Source: Oscillospiraceae bacterium
Lineage (GTDB): Bacteria > Bacillota > Clostridia > Oscillospirales > Oscillospiraceae
Assembly (NCBI GenBank): GCA_017436785.1
Contig: JAFSCK010000085.1
Location: 1-33,832, forward strand
Reading direction: 5' to 3'
Length of the DNA: 33,832 nt
The position numbers were made by a program, and so were the translations under genes. This document shows positions 1 through 7,319 of the stretch, piece after piece; the stretch's first letter is position 1; each line of letters begins with the position of its first letter. Under the pieces are notes generated by a model. That model did no database searches and was not told the DNA's origin. It worked only from the letters and a program-made list of their open reading frames with translations.

Positions 1-27
1 GGGGGGGCCCACGCCCCCCCCCCTACA
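1..27. repeat. Truncated right end of a GTAGGG...CCCTAC intergenic repeat
   Basis: The window opens with a G/C-run sequence ending in CCCCCCTACAGTGG. The same terminal sequence closes the element at 20996-21135, so this is probably the right end of another copy of that family, cut by the window edge. Only the end is visible, so the assignment is tentative. Confidence 0.45.
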
Positions 28-74
28 GTGGCGTATGGAATACGCCGACAAGTGCCCATTCACCGACATACCGC

Positions 75-105
75 AAAAAGGGAACGGCCCATTGGCCGTT
101 CCCTT
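75..105 (-). terminator. Intrinsic terminator of the gntR-ABC operon
   Basis: A perfect 12-bp stem (78-89 with 94-105) has a 4-nt loop. Read on the minus strand it is followed by TTTTTGCGG. It lies 10 bp past the stop codon of the permease gene that ends at 116, so it should end the minus-strand ABC operon. Confidence 0.85.
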
Positions 106-115
106 CGTATATCGA

Positions 116-2038
116 TCAATAATAGAAATCCCGTCTGCCTTCCAGAATTTCCATGCCCTCGGGCAGCAGGTCATGCTCGCCAAGCCAGCGCAGGGTGTTT
201 TCACAGTCGGGGTAGACCTCCAGCGATAGGCCATACTTATCGTTGGCATTGAGGTAGACCCAGAGGCGGTCCCGCTGAGCATAGCCCTCATCGTAATCTG
301 CATCGGGGATTCGGAAGTAGCCTTCGTGGAAATAATTGTGCTGGGCCATATTGCCTGCGGCGCAGTCAGCATGTACGGCGGCAAGGAAGCACTCCACCTC
401 CTGCCGGGTGTTGATGGCGCTGCCGGCTTCCTGAGGCACATAATCTACGCTCATGCTGGTGAAGTAAGCCAGCACCATGGCCATCCGGTCAATTTCCACA
501 CCGTTAACGATGACCGTTTCCTGTCCCTCACCGGTAACGTTCTCCCAGCGGTTCAGGTAATTGCGGAGGATCTGACCCTCAGGGGAGTCCACCCAGACGT
601 TGTATTCCCGGCGGACGGTGTTGCCGTTGTCCAGTTCATAGCGCAGGCTGATGTTTACGGCCATACGGACAGGCTGGGTCTTATCCTCCTCGTCGATGAG
701 GTCGGCATTGTTGTCGATGTAGCGGACCCACTGTCCGTTGGAGCCGATCACATAGGCACCGCTGCCCTCCTCGGCCCGGTTGTCCAGCGTATACTGGTGG
801 AGCTGCAGGATGGTCTCGATGTCCTCCACCTCTTCCAGCGTGATGGAGTTGACATAACCGGTGTCCAGCACGACAGCTTCGATCCGCTCTGCCTTGGGCA
901 TCTTTTCTTCCAGATTCAGAACATCGAAGTGGGTGCACACCAGCGTCAGCACCAGCACCGCAGACAGCGCGCCCAGACCGTACCAGTTGCGCAGCCGGAA
1001 GACCCGGGTGGAGCGTTCAATGAGCATCCGCCCGATAAACCAGCCGATCACCAGACCAATGGCAAGGATGGGATAATTCCGGTTGCGCAGGCCGATGATA
1101 GAATACAGGAAGAACTGTCCCGCAGCCATGACGAAGATGGCGCACAGCACCTGAAACACGGGGACCAGAGGCTGGAAGGCCACGGCATCTCCGGCGCATT
1201 CCAGCTGCCGCTTCCGGTAGAGCCACAGGGCGGCCAGCAGGAAGACGATACCCGCAGCAGCCCAGATCAGCAGTACGCCCCATTCGTCAGTCACGGTGAA
1301 ATTGGCGGTGACACCCTCATAGTTCTCGCCGAACAGCTCCCGCAGCTGGCTCCGGGTGCCAGTCTCAACAAAGGTATGGTTCATCACCTGAGAAACAGGG
1401 GTCAGGTTCTCGGCCAGTGTGGTGGGGGTGACGATGCCATACAGCATGGGGGTGTAGATGGTGTCCACCAGCCAGTAGGCGATGTAGGCACCGGCATTTA
1501 AAAGACCGTAACCTGCTGCCATGGTGAAGCGGTTGCCCACGCACATGGCGGAAAACGCTGCCAGACCAAAGAAGCAGATATATTCCAGATTGGTGCCAAG
1601 GAACCACAGTACTGCAATTTGCCAAGCATCCACATAGAAGGTGGTGTTCAGCAGGGGCATGGCGATGAGTGCCATGACGAAGGTGGGCAGTAGGGAGAAG
1701 ATAAGGCCAGACAGCACATTGGTCACGAACCAGCTTTCTCTTCTCAGGGGCATGGCATGGAGCATATTGCACATCCGGGAGTTGAACAGGTCACCGAACA
1801 GAAGCTCCGCCGCCAGCAGGGCATAGCCCAGATTGATGATGCCCATAACATTGATGAGCTCTGCCATATTCTTGACGAAAGCAAACTGCCGGCTGAAGCT
1901 ATGGGCAGCGCCGCCGTCGGTATAGATCAGGAACAGGCCCACAATGAGGCAGATGGTATACAGTCCCCAAACCGGGGCGAACCGGGTCAGGTTTTTCTTG
2001 AAAACGGCTTTATTAAAGCAGGATGTCTTTGACTGCAT
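116..2038 (-). CDS. ABC-2 type transporter permease with large C-terminal extracytoplasmic domain
   Basis: A 640-residue membrane protein, the probable permease partner of the ATPase encoded just upstream. The N-terminal half (about residues 20-370) carries several hydrophobic stretches typical of an ABC-2 permease; the first is around residues 20-40. Residues from about 390 to the end are hydrophilic and fit an extracytoplasmic domain like that of GntR-controlled YtrC-like or DUF6449-type permeases. The ATG at 2038 lies inside the ATPase gene, giving a 26-bp overlap and probable translational coupling. A strong terminator follows the stop codon. The substrate is unknown. Such Firmicutes operons often respond to cell-envelope antibiotics, but nothing in the sequence proves that here. 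Confidence 0.75.
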   Translation of the reverse strand: MQSKTSCFNKAVFKKNLTRFAPVWGLYTICLIVGLFLIYTDGGAAHSFSRQFAFVKNMAELINVMGIINLGYALLAAELLFGDLFNSRMCNMLHAMPLRRESWFVTNVLSGLIFSLLPTFVMALIAMPLLNTTFYVDAWQIAVLWFLGTNLEYICFFGLAAFSAMCVGNRFTMAAGYGLLNAGAYIAYWLVDTIYTPMLYGIVTPTTLAENLTPVSQVMNHTFVETGTRSQLRELFGENYEGVTANFTVTDEWGVLLIWAAAGIVFLLAALWLYRKRQLECAGDAVAFQPLVPVFQVLCAIFVMAAGQFFLYSIIGLRNRNYPILAIGLVIGWFIGRMLIERSTRVFRLRNWYGLGALSAVLVLTLVCTHFDVLNLEEKMPKAERIEAVVLDTGYVNSITLEEVEDIETILQLHQYTLDNRAEEGSGAYVIGSNGQWVRYIDNNADLIDEEDKTQPVRMAVNISLRYELDNGNTVRREYNVWVDSPEGQILRNYLNRWENVTGEGQETVIVNGVEIDRMAMVLAYFTSMSVDYVPQEAGSAINTRQEVECFLAAVHADCAAGNMAQHNYFHEGYFRIPDADYDEGYAQRDRLWVYLNANDKYGLSLEVYPDCENTLRWLGEHDLLPEGMEILEGRRDFYY

Positions 2039-2894
2039 AGTTCACACCTCCCAGTTCGTAAATAAAGATCTCTTCCAGAGACAGGGGCAGCACATCGTAG
2101 TAGACAGGGTTGGTGGCAGCGGCCTTTTCGCTGATCTCCCAAGCGGAACCCCGGACGATGAGGGTCTTCATCCGTCCGGAGCTGCTTTCGTGGAGCACCT
2201 CCAACCCATCGGGAATGTCCCCAACGATCTGCAGCTTGTGGGTAGCGCCCTGCATGTCCGCAAGGCTCTTTTCCAGCAGCATTTTTCCGTGGTCCATGAT
2301 GCCCACATGGTCGCAGACATCCTCCAGCTCTCTTAAGTTGTGGGAGGAGATCAGCACCGTGGTGCCGTGCTCAGCCACGTCAGAGAGGATCAGGCTCATG
2401 ACCTGCCGCCGCATGACGGGGTCCAGTCCGTCCACCGGCTCGTCGAGGATCAGCACCTCAGGGCGGCAGGAGAGGGCTAAGTGGAAGGCAGCCTGCTTCT
2501 GCATGCCCTTGGAGAAGCGCCGCAGCTGTCCCTTTTTGGGAAGCTGGAAGATCTCATACAGCCGCTGGTACAGTTCCTTGTCGAAGGTAGAGTAGATGCC
2601 CTGATAGAATTTTGCCATGTCCTCCATGGTGGCGGAGGGGAAGTAGAAGATATCATCGGGGATGTAGCCGATCTTCGCCTTGGCGGCGGGGTTTTCGTAG
2701 ACATCCTCCCCGCCCAGCCGGACGGCACCGCTGTCCTGCCGGTAAACGCCGGTCATGTGGCGGATGGCGGTGGACTTGCCCGCACCGTTGGGGCCCACCA
2801 GACCATAGACCGCACCCTTGGGCACCGTCAGTGTCAGGTCATCCAGCGCCTTGAAAGACCCAAAGGTCTTGGTTACATTTTTCAGTTCAAGCAT
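2013..2894 (-). CDS. ABC transporter ATP-binding protein
   Basis: A 293-residue ABC ATPase. Walker A is GPNGAGKST (residues 34-42), Walker B is LILDEPVDGLDP, and the switch histidine is in LISSH. The signature motif is the degenerate FSKGMQKQ form common in ABC-2 exporters of the YtrB type. The start at 2894 is chosen because GAAAGGAGGAACC sits just upstream. The open frame extends 39 codons further, but into the inverted repeat at 2953-3066, which is unlikely to be coding. It lies between a GntR regulator and a permease that overlaps its 3' end, so the three form one regulated transporter operon. It probably energises export or an immunity/stress response; the substrate cannot be inferred. 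Confidence 0.88.
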   Translation of the reverse strand: MLELKNVTKTFGSFKALDDLTLTVPKGAVYGLVGPNGAGKSTAIRHMTGVYRQDSGAVRLGGEDVYENPAAKAKIGYIPDDIFYFPSATMEDMAKFYQGIYSTFDKELYQRLYEIFQLPKKGQLRRFSKGMQKQAAFHLALSCRPEVLILDEPVDGLDPVMRRQVMSLILSDVAEHGTTVLISSHNLRELEDVCDHVGIMDHGKMLLEKSLADMQGATHKLQIVGDIPDGLEVLHESSSGRMKTLIVRGSAWEISEKAAATNPVYYDVLPLSLEEIFIYELGGVNYAVKDILL

Positions 2895-2952
2895 AGTTTG
2901 GTTCCTCCTTTCATGGGGCTTTTCTGTGAAGTGCATAACAGGGAACACGGAT

Positions 2953-3066
2953 GTCATCCTGAGCGAGCAAAGCGAGTCGAAGGATCTTCGCATTAACGAG
3001 CCTGTACGCACGGTGATTGTGCGTAGATCCTTCGACTTCAGGCTAAGGCCCTTCGCTCAGGATGAC
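2953..3066. repeat. Inverted-repeat element, GTCATCCTGAGCGA family (copy 1)
   Basis: The element begins GTCATCCTGAGCGAGC and ends with the complementary GCTCAGGATGAC. A second nested inverted repeat (GAAGGATC and GATCCTTC) lies inside. It fills the spacer between gntR and the ABC ATPase gene. A diverged copy is at 9027-9135. It could fold into a long transcribed hairpin. It carries no coding sequence. Confidence 0.8.
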
Positions 3067-3131
3067 AGGCTGGCTGCAGGCTTTTGCTCTGCTGCACAAT
3101 TCATAGAAAAGTCTCAGAACAAAACACATTC

Positions 3132-3497
3132 TTATTTCTTCTTGCCATTTTTCTCCAACCGCTGCACCATCTGCTCCCGGGTGATGCCCAGTGAGAGCAG
3201 GGCGGCGGTGGCTTCGTCAAAGGCGGTGTACCAGCGCTCCACTTCCTGCTCCCGGCTCTTTTCGTTTTCGCAGACGAAGCAGCCCTTGCCGGGGATGGTG
3301 ACGATCCAGCCGTTGAATTCCAGCAGCCGGTAGGCCCGCTGGATGGTATTGGGATTGATGGCCAATGCCGAGGCCAGCTCCCGGACGCTGGGGAGCTTGT
3401 CTCCGGGCTTCAGGGCACCGCCGGTGATCTGCTCCTTCAGACCGTCGATGATCTGGGCATAAATGGGCCGGGAATCCCGATAATCCAAATGTACCAT
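3132..3497 (-). CDS. GntR-family regulator, YtrA subfamily
   Basis: A 121-residue transcription factor. Residues about 10-75 form the GntR winged helix-turn-helix, including the motifs LKPGDKLPSVRELA and NPNTIQRAYRLLE. The remaining tail is short, with no room for a FadR/HutC-type effector domain, which is the hallmark of the YtrA subfamily. YtrA-type repressors usually control an ABC transporter encoded in the same operon, and exactly that follows here. An AAAAAGGAGGGAGCC ribosome binding site precedes the ATG at 3497. A perfect palindromic operator overlaps its own promoter (3519-3574), so negative autoregulation of the whole unit is likely. The inducer is unknown. Confidence 0.9.
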   Translation of the reverse strand: MVHLDYRDSRPIYAQIIDGLKEQITGGALKPGDKLPSVRELASALAINPNTIQRAYRLLEFNGWIVTIPGKGCFVCENEKSREQEVERWYTAFDEATAALLSLGITREQMVQRLEKNGKKK

Positions 3498-3518
3498 AGG
3501 CTCCCTCCTTTTTGCATA

Positions 3519-3543
3519 ACTGTACTAGCTGTTCTAGTACAGT
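3519..3543. promoter_or_regulatory. Perfect inverted-repeat operator for the GntR/YtrA regulator
   Basis: The 10-bp arms ACTGTACTAG and CTAGTACAGT are perfectly complementary around a 5-bp spacer. The palindrome starts one base past the -10 hexamer of the gntR promoter, covering the expected transcription start. A bound GntR dimer would therefore block initiation. Confidence 0.8.
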
Positions 3544-3544
3544 T

Positions 3545-3574
3545 AGTATAACAGATGATACACCCATCCGTCAA
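3545..3574 (-). promoter_or_regulatory. Sigma-A promoter of the gntR-ABC operon
   Basis: On the minus strand, TTGACG (3569-3574) and TATACT (3545-3550) are separated by 18 bp. The dyad at 3519-3543 lies immediately downstream. Confidence 0.8.
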
Positions 3575-3645
3575 TGGCCCGAAGTTTAAGATTTCCTTAG
3601 GAAATGCTTAAGATGTCCGTTGAAGAAAAAAGCAGAAAAAGAAAT

Positions 3646-3770
3646 GTCATTGCGAGGAGCGACAGCGACGTGGCAATCTCCTCCAAGTTTCCGAAAGGCA
3701 ACGTTGTACGATTCTGTGCGGACCTTTGGAGGGGATTGCCACGCCAGTGTGCGCACTGGCTCGCAATGAC
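3646..3770 (-). repeat. GTCATTGCGA-family inverted repeat (copy A1)
   Basis: Ends are GTCATTGCGA and TCGCAATGAC, with an inner GTGGCAATC/GATTGCCAC pair. It begins 16 nt after the stop codon of the minus-strand gene ending at 3787 and lies in the same orientation relative to that gene as the other five copies. Confidence 0.85.
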
Positions 3771-3786
3771 ATGGTTTCATGATATG

Positions 3787-4170
3787 TTATTTCTTTCTTA
3801 AACTGGCCACCAGCAGACAGGCCCAGAGGAACAGGCTGAGGGCCCAGTTTCCGCTGCAGACCATGGGACTGGATACGATGACCAGCATAATATGCAGCAC
3901 CCTGCCCAGCAGCTGTGACTGCATGGCGCACAGGAAATTCAGCACCAGCAGCACAAGGGTCAGTCCCAGAGAGGCCGCGGATAAATTCCGCACCAGCACC
4001 CGGGTGTGTTCTTCCCGCTGATACAAAAGCAGTGCCGGCGGAACAAAGCACAGTACGGAAAGCACCGTCATGACCCCGGAAAGGGCACCGGAAGCCGCCG
4101 GGATAAATCCCAGCCCGGCGCACAAACTAAACAAACCGCCCCACAGGACGTAAAGAAGCTTTTTGCTCAT
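3787..4170 (-). CDS. Small four-helix membrane protein, unknown function
   Basis: A 127-residue, very hydrophobic protein with four apparent membrane segments (about residues 5-25, 30-50, 68-90 and 100-124) and a basic C-terminus ending RKK. AAAGGATTTCTT precedes the ATG at 4170. I recognise no family motif. It seems monocistronic: a GTCATTGCGA repeat follows the stop codon, and a GTAGGG-type repeat lies upstream of its start. The gntR operon downstream has its own promoter. Confidence 0.6.
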   Translation of the reverse strand: MSKKLLYVLWGGLFSLCAGLGFIPAASGALSGVMTVLSVLCFVPPALLLYQREEHTRVLVRNLSAASLGLTLVLLVLNFLCAMQSQLLGRVLHIMLVIVSSPMVCSGNWALSLFLWACLLVASLRKK

Positions 4171-4200
4171 AAGAAATCCTTTCCAAAAAGAAATGTAACA

Positions 4201-4334
4201 GTAGGGCGGGCTGCCCTCAGCCCGCCGTTAAATGCCTTCAGCCTGAGCAGCACAATCGACATATGAACAAATTGCTATGGAACTGACAACGCGGTTCCGG
4301 CAATCTGCGGCGGCTTGAGGGCAAGCCGCCCTAC
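4201..4334. repeat. GTAGGG...CCCTAC intergenic repeat (copy C2)
   Basis: Two end hairpins face each other. The left is GGGCGGGCTG paired with CAGCCCGCC; the right is GGCGGCTT paired with AAGCCGCC. GTAGGG and CCCTAC lie at the extremes. It occupies most of the divergent gap between the small membrane gene and nrdR (4171-4466). The remainder of that gap holds the nrdR promoter. Confidence 0.75.
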
Positions 4335-4402
4335 AAAAATGCCTTTCCTTATTTTACCCCAATCCATCACACTTGGCAACCCCTTCCAATCGCAAAAAAA
4401 GC

Positions 4403-4431
4403 TGGACAGTGGTGGAAACTTCTGGTATAAT
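4403..4431 (+). promoter_or_regulatory. Sigma-A promoter of nrdR
   Basis: TGGACA (4403-4408) and TATAAT (4426-4431) are 17 bp apart. They are followed by a GGGAGGGG ribosome binding site and the nrdR ATG at 4467. Confidence 0.85.
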
Positions 4432-4466
4432 ATCATATTATTATTGGAAAAGGGAGGGGAAATCCC

Positions 4467-4922
4467 ATGAAATGCCCTTATTGCGGAGATCAGGACAGCA
4501 AGGTCGTGGATTCCCGACATTCTGAGGACGGCCTCAGCATCCGCCGCCGCCGGGAGTGCATGAAGTGCCAGCGCCGGTTCACCACCTATGAGATCGTGGA
4601 GAGCCTGCCCATCATCGTGGTCAAGCGCAACGGCAGCCGTCAGGCCTTTGACCGCAACAAGATCCTCAATTCCATGATCCGCGCCTTTGACAAGCGGAAG
4701 GTGGACGTGGCTGATCTGGACCGGATCACCACGGAGATCGAACAGACCATCCAGAACACACTGGAGCGAGAGATCAGCACCGACAAGCTGGGCGAGATGG
4801 TCATGGAGCGCCTGAAGCCCATCGATGAAGTCGCTTACATCCGCTTTGCCTCCATCTACCACCGTTTTCAGGATGCAGGCAGCTTTATGCGGGAGATCAG
4901 CAAATTCCTGGAGGAAAAATAA
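4467..4922 (+). CDS. nrdR: Transcriptional repressor NrdR
   Basis: A 151-residue protein of the usual NrdR length. The N-terminal zinc ribbon has Cys3, Cys6, Cys31 and Cys34 and the motif CPYCG. It is followed by an ATP-cone domain (about residues 49-139) with VVKRNGSRQAFDRNKI. NrdR senses ATP/dATP and represses ribonucleotide reductase operons by binding paired NrdR boxes. No reductase gene lies in this window, so its targets are elsewhere. It has its own strong promoter. Its stop codon overlaps the next start codon by one base (TAATG), so the downstream membrane protein gene is co-translated. Confidence 0.96.
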   Translation: MKCPYCGDQDSKVVDSRHSEDGLSIRRRRECMKCQRRFTTYEIVESLPIIVVKRNGSRQAFDRNKILNSMIRAFDKRKVDVADLDRITTEIEQTIQNTLEREISTDKLGEMVMERLKPIDEVAYIRFASIYHRFQDAGSFMREISKFLEEK

Positions 4923-5443
4923 TGAGCACCACCCCTACGCAAATTCTGGACACGGCTTCTCTGGCAGAGAAGCTGGATTTGGATTCCATCAAGGCTACCA
5001 TGGATGGCTTCGACCCGGCCACCCTGCTGCCGGACCTGCAGAAGCTATTTGATTCTCTGGCCCCGGTCTGTAAATTCGCCGTGATGATCGGCCCCATCCT
5101 GCTGCTTATTTTCGGCGCCTGCTACCTGTTCCTTACGCCCAAGGAGGCCAATTATTATTTTGGCTACCGCTGCTATTTCGGCATGGGCAGCGAATATGCA
5201 TGGCGCTCCACCCAGCGCATGGCAGGCCTGCTCTTCGGCGGACTGGGCCTTGCCCTGACGGTCATTATGTTCATCATCACCGGCCGCTTCGCCTATATGG
5301 AGGTCACGGCCATGGTCTGGCAGGCGCTGGAGTGTATGGTGCTGGAGGCAGCGCTGACGCTGCTTGCGGTGCTGAGCATCAACCTGACCGCCTTCTTCCG
5401 CTTCAACCGGAAGGGCCAGCACAGAAGAAAACACAGAAGATAA
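4922..5443 (+). CDS. Putative SdpI-like membrane protein, downstream of nrdR
   Basis: A 173-residue protein. The hydrophilic N-terminus (about 1-45) is followed by three or four membrane segments (about 50-70, 100-120 and 130-160) and a very basic tail. Residues about 79-100 contain GYRCYFGMGSEYAWRSTQR, which resembles the G-x-R-...-W-R-...-Q/H-R signature of the SdpI family (membrane immunity/signalling proteins of Firmicutes). I read this as a distant SdpI-like domain, not a firm assignment. The start codon overlaps the nrdR stop codon by one base, so expression depends on nrdR. A good terminator follows at 5448-5481. Confidence 0.65.
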   Translation: MSTTPTQILDTASLAEKLDLDSIKATMDGFDPATLLPDLQKLFDSLAPVCKFAVMIGPILLLIFGACYLFLTPKEANYYFGYRCYFGMGSEYAWRSTQRMAGLLFGGLGLALTVIMFIITGRFAYMEVTAMVWQALECMVLEAALTLLAVLSINLTAFFRFNRKGQHRRKHRR

Positions 5444-5447
5444 AGCG

Positions 5448-5481
5448 ATCCCGGACTGCGGTCAGCAGTTCGGGATTTTTT
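5448..5481 (+). terminator. Intrinsic terminator of the nrdR operon
   Basis: A 12-bp stem (5448-5459 with 5465-5476, one G-U pair) has a 5-nt loop and runs into six T residues. It lies just after the 173-residue gene. Confidence 0.9.
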
Positions 5482-5502
5482 CTGCTTGTATGAAAAAATA
5501 CT

Positions 5503-5607
5503 GTAGGGTGGGCATATATGCCCACCGGGCACCATCGAAAATTGAGGGTAAAAAACCACACGCTCAAAGGTGGGGTACTGCCCGGCGCGGATATATCCGC
5601 GCCCTAC
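5503..5607. repeat. GTAGGG...CCCTAC repeat with two ATATAT-centred palindromes (copy C3)
   Basis: It starts GTAGGG and ends CCCTAC. Perfect 20-bp palindromes lie at 5507-5526 and 5584-5603; both are centred on ATATAT but have different arms. It lies between the nrdR terminator and the trp promoter. The layout matches the core of the two MITE-like copies at 12720-12874 and 15288-15442. Confidence 0.8.
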
Positions 5608-5656
5608 AAATGCGCTATATGCGCACACTTGTCCGCCTGCTGCGTAAAAATAATGC

Positions 5657-5685
5657 TTGACAAAGGCGAACTTATGGTGTATAAC
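5657..5685 (+). promoter_or_regulatory. Sigma-A promoter of the T-box/trpXYZ operon
   Basis: A perfect -35 TTGACA (5657-5662) and TATAAC (5680-5685) are separated by 17 bp. Transcription should begin near 5692, just before the T-box stem I. Confidence 0.88.
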
Positions 5686-5699
5686 AGGCATAACTTGAT

Positions 5700-5972
5700 A
5701 AAGAAACCATGGAAGCGGGAGTAAAGCTGTATAGCGCATCCACAGAGAGTTCTGCATAGCTGAGAGCGGAGCGAAAAGCGGGGCAGCAAATGGGCCGCCG
5801 AGGGCAGGGGGAAAGGGAGTTTCCTGAGTATCTTCTGACGCATTGCCAGCGTTAACGGGCAGACGGTGTGTTGGCACCGTTATTGAGGTGGCCGTATTGC
5901 ACGGCAAACAAGGTGGTACCGCAGAAATAGCCTTTCTGTCCTTGTTCCCTTAGGGGGAACAGGGACTTTTTT
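5700..5972 (+). promoter_or_regulatory. T-box riboswitch leader, specifier UGG (tryptophan)
   Basis: The canonical T-box sequence AGGTGGTACCGCA is at 5911-5923. The terminator has a 12-bp stem (5938-5949 with 5955-5966, one G-U pair) followed by TTTTTT (5967-5972). Stem I carries CAGAGAG (5742-5748) and GCTGAGAG (5759-5766). Pairing GCGG (5715-5718) with CCGC (5795-5798) and GCTG (5726-5729) with CAGC (5784-5787) leaves an internal loop with AGTA on one side and AAATGGG on the other. That is the standard loop-E/specifier geometry and puts TGG (5791-5793) at the specifier position. Uncharged tRNA-Trp should therefore favour antitermination and turn on the downstream transporter. The fold was done by hand; the T-box itself is certain. 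Confidence 0.93.
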
Positions 5973-5992
5973 ATTTCTGAAAGGAGCAGAAC

Positions 5993-6025
5993 ATGATGAA
6001 GAAATTACCGGGAAAACGATGGTGA
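5993..6025 (+). CDS. Possible 10-codon leader peptide ending in Trp
   Basis: After the T-box terminator, AAGGAG (5981-5986) is well spaced before ATG ATG. The frame reads MMKKLPGKRW and stops at TGA (6023-6025), with Trp as the last sense codon. It may be a regulatory leader peptide. It may instead be the relic of the original start of the substrate-binding protein (which begins MKKL), left stranded when the repeat at 6047-6160 was inserted. Its size alone gives no proof that it is translated. Confidence 0.3.
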   Translation: MMKKLPGKRW

Positions 6026-6046
6026 CGCTGGCGTACATATATGCAC

Positions 6047-6160
6047 TGTAGGGGGCGGCGTCCTCGACGCCCCCCACAGAAAGCAGCTCCGGATTTGCCG
6101 GCACCAATGAGAAAATGCAGGACCCTTCCCGCCGGGGGCGTCGGGGACGCCGCCCCTACA
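6047..6160. repeat. GTAGGG...CCCTAC repeat in the trp leader (copy C4)
   Basis: TGTAGGGGGCGGCGTCC at the left faces GGGACGCCGCCCCTACA at the right as long inverted arms. It lies in the transcribed leader between the T-box terminator and the first gene, leaving only the ribosome binding site AAGGAG before the 6183 ATG. Confidence 0.8.
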
Positions 6161-6182
6161 TTCTATTTTAAGGAGTTTTACT

Positions 6183-7172
6183 ATGAAAAAGCTGATTTCC
6201 CTGATTCTGGCACTGGCCATGACCTTCACCTTTACCGCCTGCGGCGCTTCCCAGAAGGCGGAAGCATCCGGCACCAAGACAGAGTTCACCGTTGCCATCG
6301 TCCAGCAGCTGGACCATTCCTCTCTGGATGAGATCCGCACTGCCGTCATCGCCCAGCTGAATGCACTGGCTGAGCCCACCAACTACACCATCACCATCGA
6401 AGAATACAACGGTCAGAACGATGCCTCCGTGCTGAACCAGATCGGCACGCAGGTGGTTTCCGACGGTGTTGATATGATCGTCCCCATCGCCACCATGGCT
6501 GCCCAGTGCATGGTTACTGCCGCAGAAGGCACCAACATCCCCATTGTTTACGCCGCCTGCTCCGACCCCGCATCTGCCGGCCTTACCGGTATCCCCACCG
6601 TCACCGGTGTGTCCGATGCCCTGAATACCAAGTTCATTCTGGACATGATGCTTGCTGCCCAGCCCGATGTGAAGACCGTTGGCCTGCTGTACAGCAACTC
6701 TGAGATCAATTCCCAGACCCCCATTGCCGAGGCCAAGGCCTATCTGGAGGAAAAGGGCATCGAATATCTGGAAAAGACCGGCAACACCAGCGGTGAGATT
6801 CTGGAAGCTGCTGCCTCTATGGTAGACCGCGTGGATGCCGTCTTCACTCCCACCGACAATGCGGTCATGGCTGCGGAGGCCTCTGTGGCGGAGACCCTGA
6901 ATGCTGCGGGTATCCCCCATTATACCGGTGCAGACTCCTTCGTGCAGTCCGGTGCCTTCACCACCTGCGGTGTCAACTACACCGAGCTGGGCACCAAGAC
7001 CGCTGACATGGCCTTTGACATTCTCCTGGGCGGCAGCATTGGGGATTTCCATGTTATGGAGGGCGGCATCATCACCGTCAACACCGACACCGCAGCCGCA
7101 TGCGGCATTGACTACAGCGTGTTCAACACCATGGCAAACACCGTCAACGCCGTTTCCACCATCGCTGACTAA
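6183..7172 (+). CDS. trpX: ABC transporter substrate-binding lipoprotein, tryptophan type (TrpX-like)
   Basis: A 329-residue secreted lipoprotein. The signal peptide (residues 1-19) ends with lipobox TFTAC, giving lipid-modified Cys20. The mature part resembles the ABC_sub_bind family (PF04392): VAIVQQLDHSSLDEIR at the N-terminus, then periplasmic-binding folds with VSDGVDMIVPIATMAAQ and a C-terminal AFTTCGVNYTELG. In Firmicutes this family with a LivH-like permease and an ATPase forms the TrpXYZ importer. The upstream T-box reads a tryptophan codon, which strongly supports tryptophan (or a close precursor) as the ligand. AAGGAG precedes the ATG. A GTCATTGCGA repeat separates it from the permease gene. 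Confidence 0.85.
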   Translation: MKKLISLILALAMTFTFTACGASQKAEASGTKTEFTVAIVQQLDHSSLDEIRTAVIAQLNALAEPTNYTITIEEYNGQNDASVLNQIGTQVVSDGVDMIVPIATMAAQCMVTAAEGTNIPIVYAACSDPASAGLTGIPTVTGVSDALNTKFILDMMLAAQPDVKTVGLLYSNSEINSQTPIAEAKAYLEEKGIEYLEKTGNTSGEILEAAASMVDRVDAVFTPTDNAVMAAEASVAETLNAAGIPHYTGADSFVQSGAFTTCGVNYTELGTKTADMAFDILLGGSIGDFHVMEGGIITVNTDTAAACGIDYSVFNTMANTVNAVSTIAD

Positions 7173-7180
7173 ATATTGCT

Positions 7181-7283
7181 GTCATTGCGAGCCAGTGCCC
7201 ACACTGGCGTGGCAATCCCCCTCAAGTTCGCTGACATTTGGAGGAGATTGCCGCACCACTTAAGCGGACTGGTTCGCAATGAC
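7181..7283 (+). repeat. GTCATTGCGA-family inverted repeat (copy A2)
   Basis: It starts 8 nt after the trpX stop codon and ends 36 nt before the trpY start codon. Its orientation relative to trpX matches the other copies, although this is the only one on the plus strand. Confidence 0.85.
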
Positions 7284-7319
7284 ATTTTCATGAATCCATT
7301 TTATAAGGAGTAATCTTCC

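Noticed and set aside
326-1501. A 391-codon open frame on the plus strand
   Set aside because: It is antisense to the ABC permease gene and has no family motif or ribosome binding site; the permease is better supported by its operon context.
3647-4123. A 158-codon minus-strand frame overlapping the small membrane gene
   Set aside because: It runs through the repeat at 3646-3770 and is out of frame with the membrane protein, which has a better start, ribosome binding site and hydrophobic pattern.
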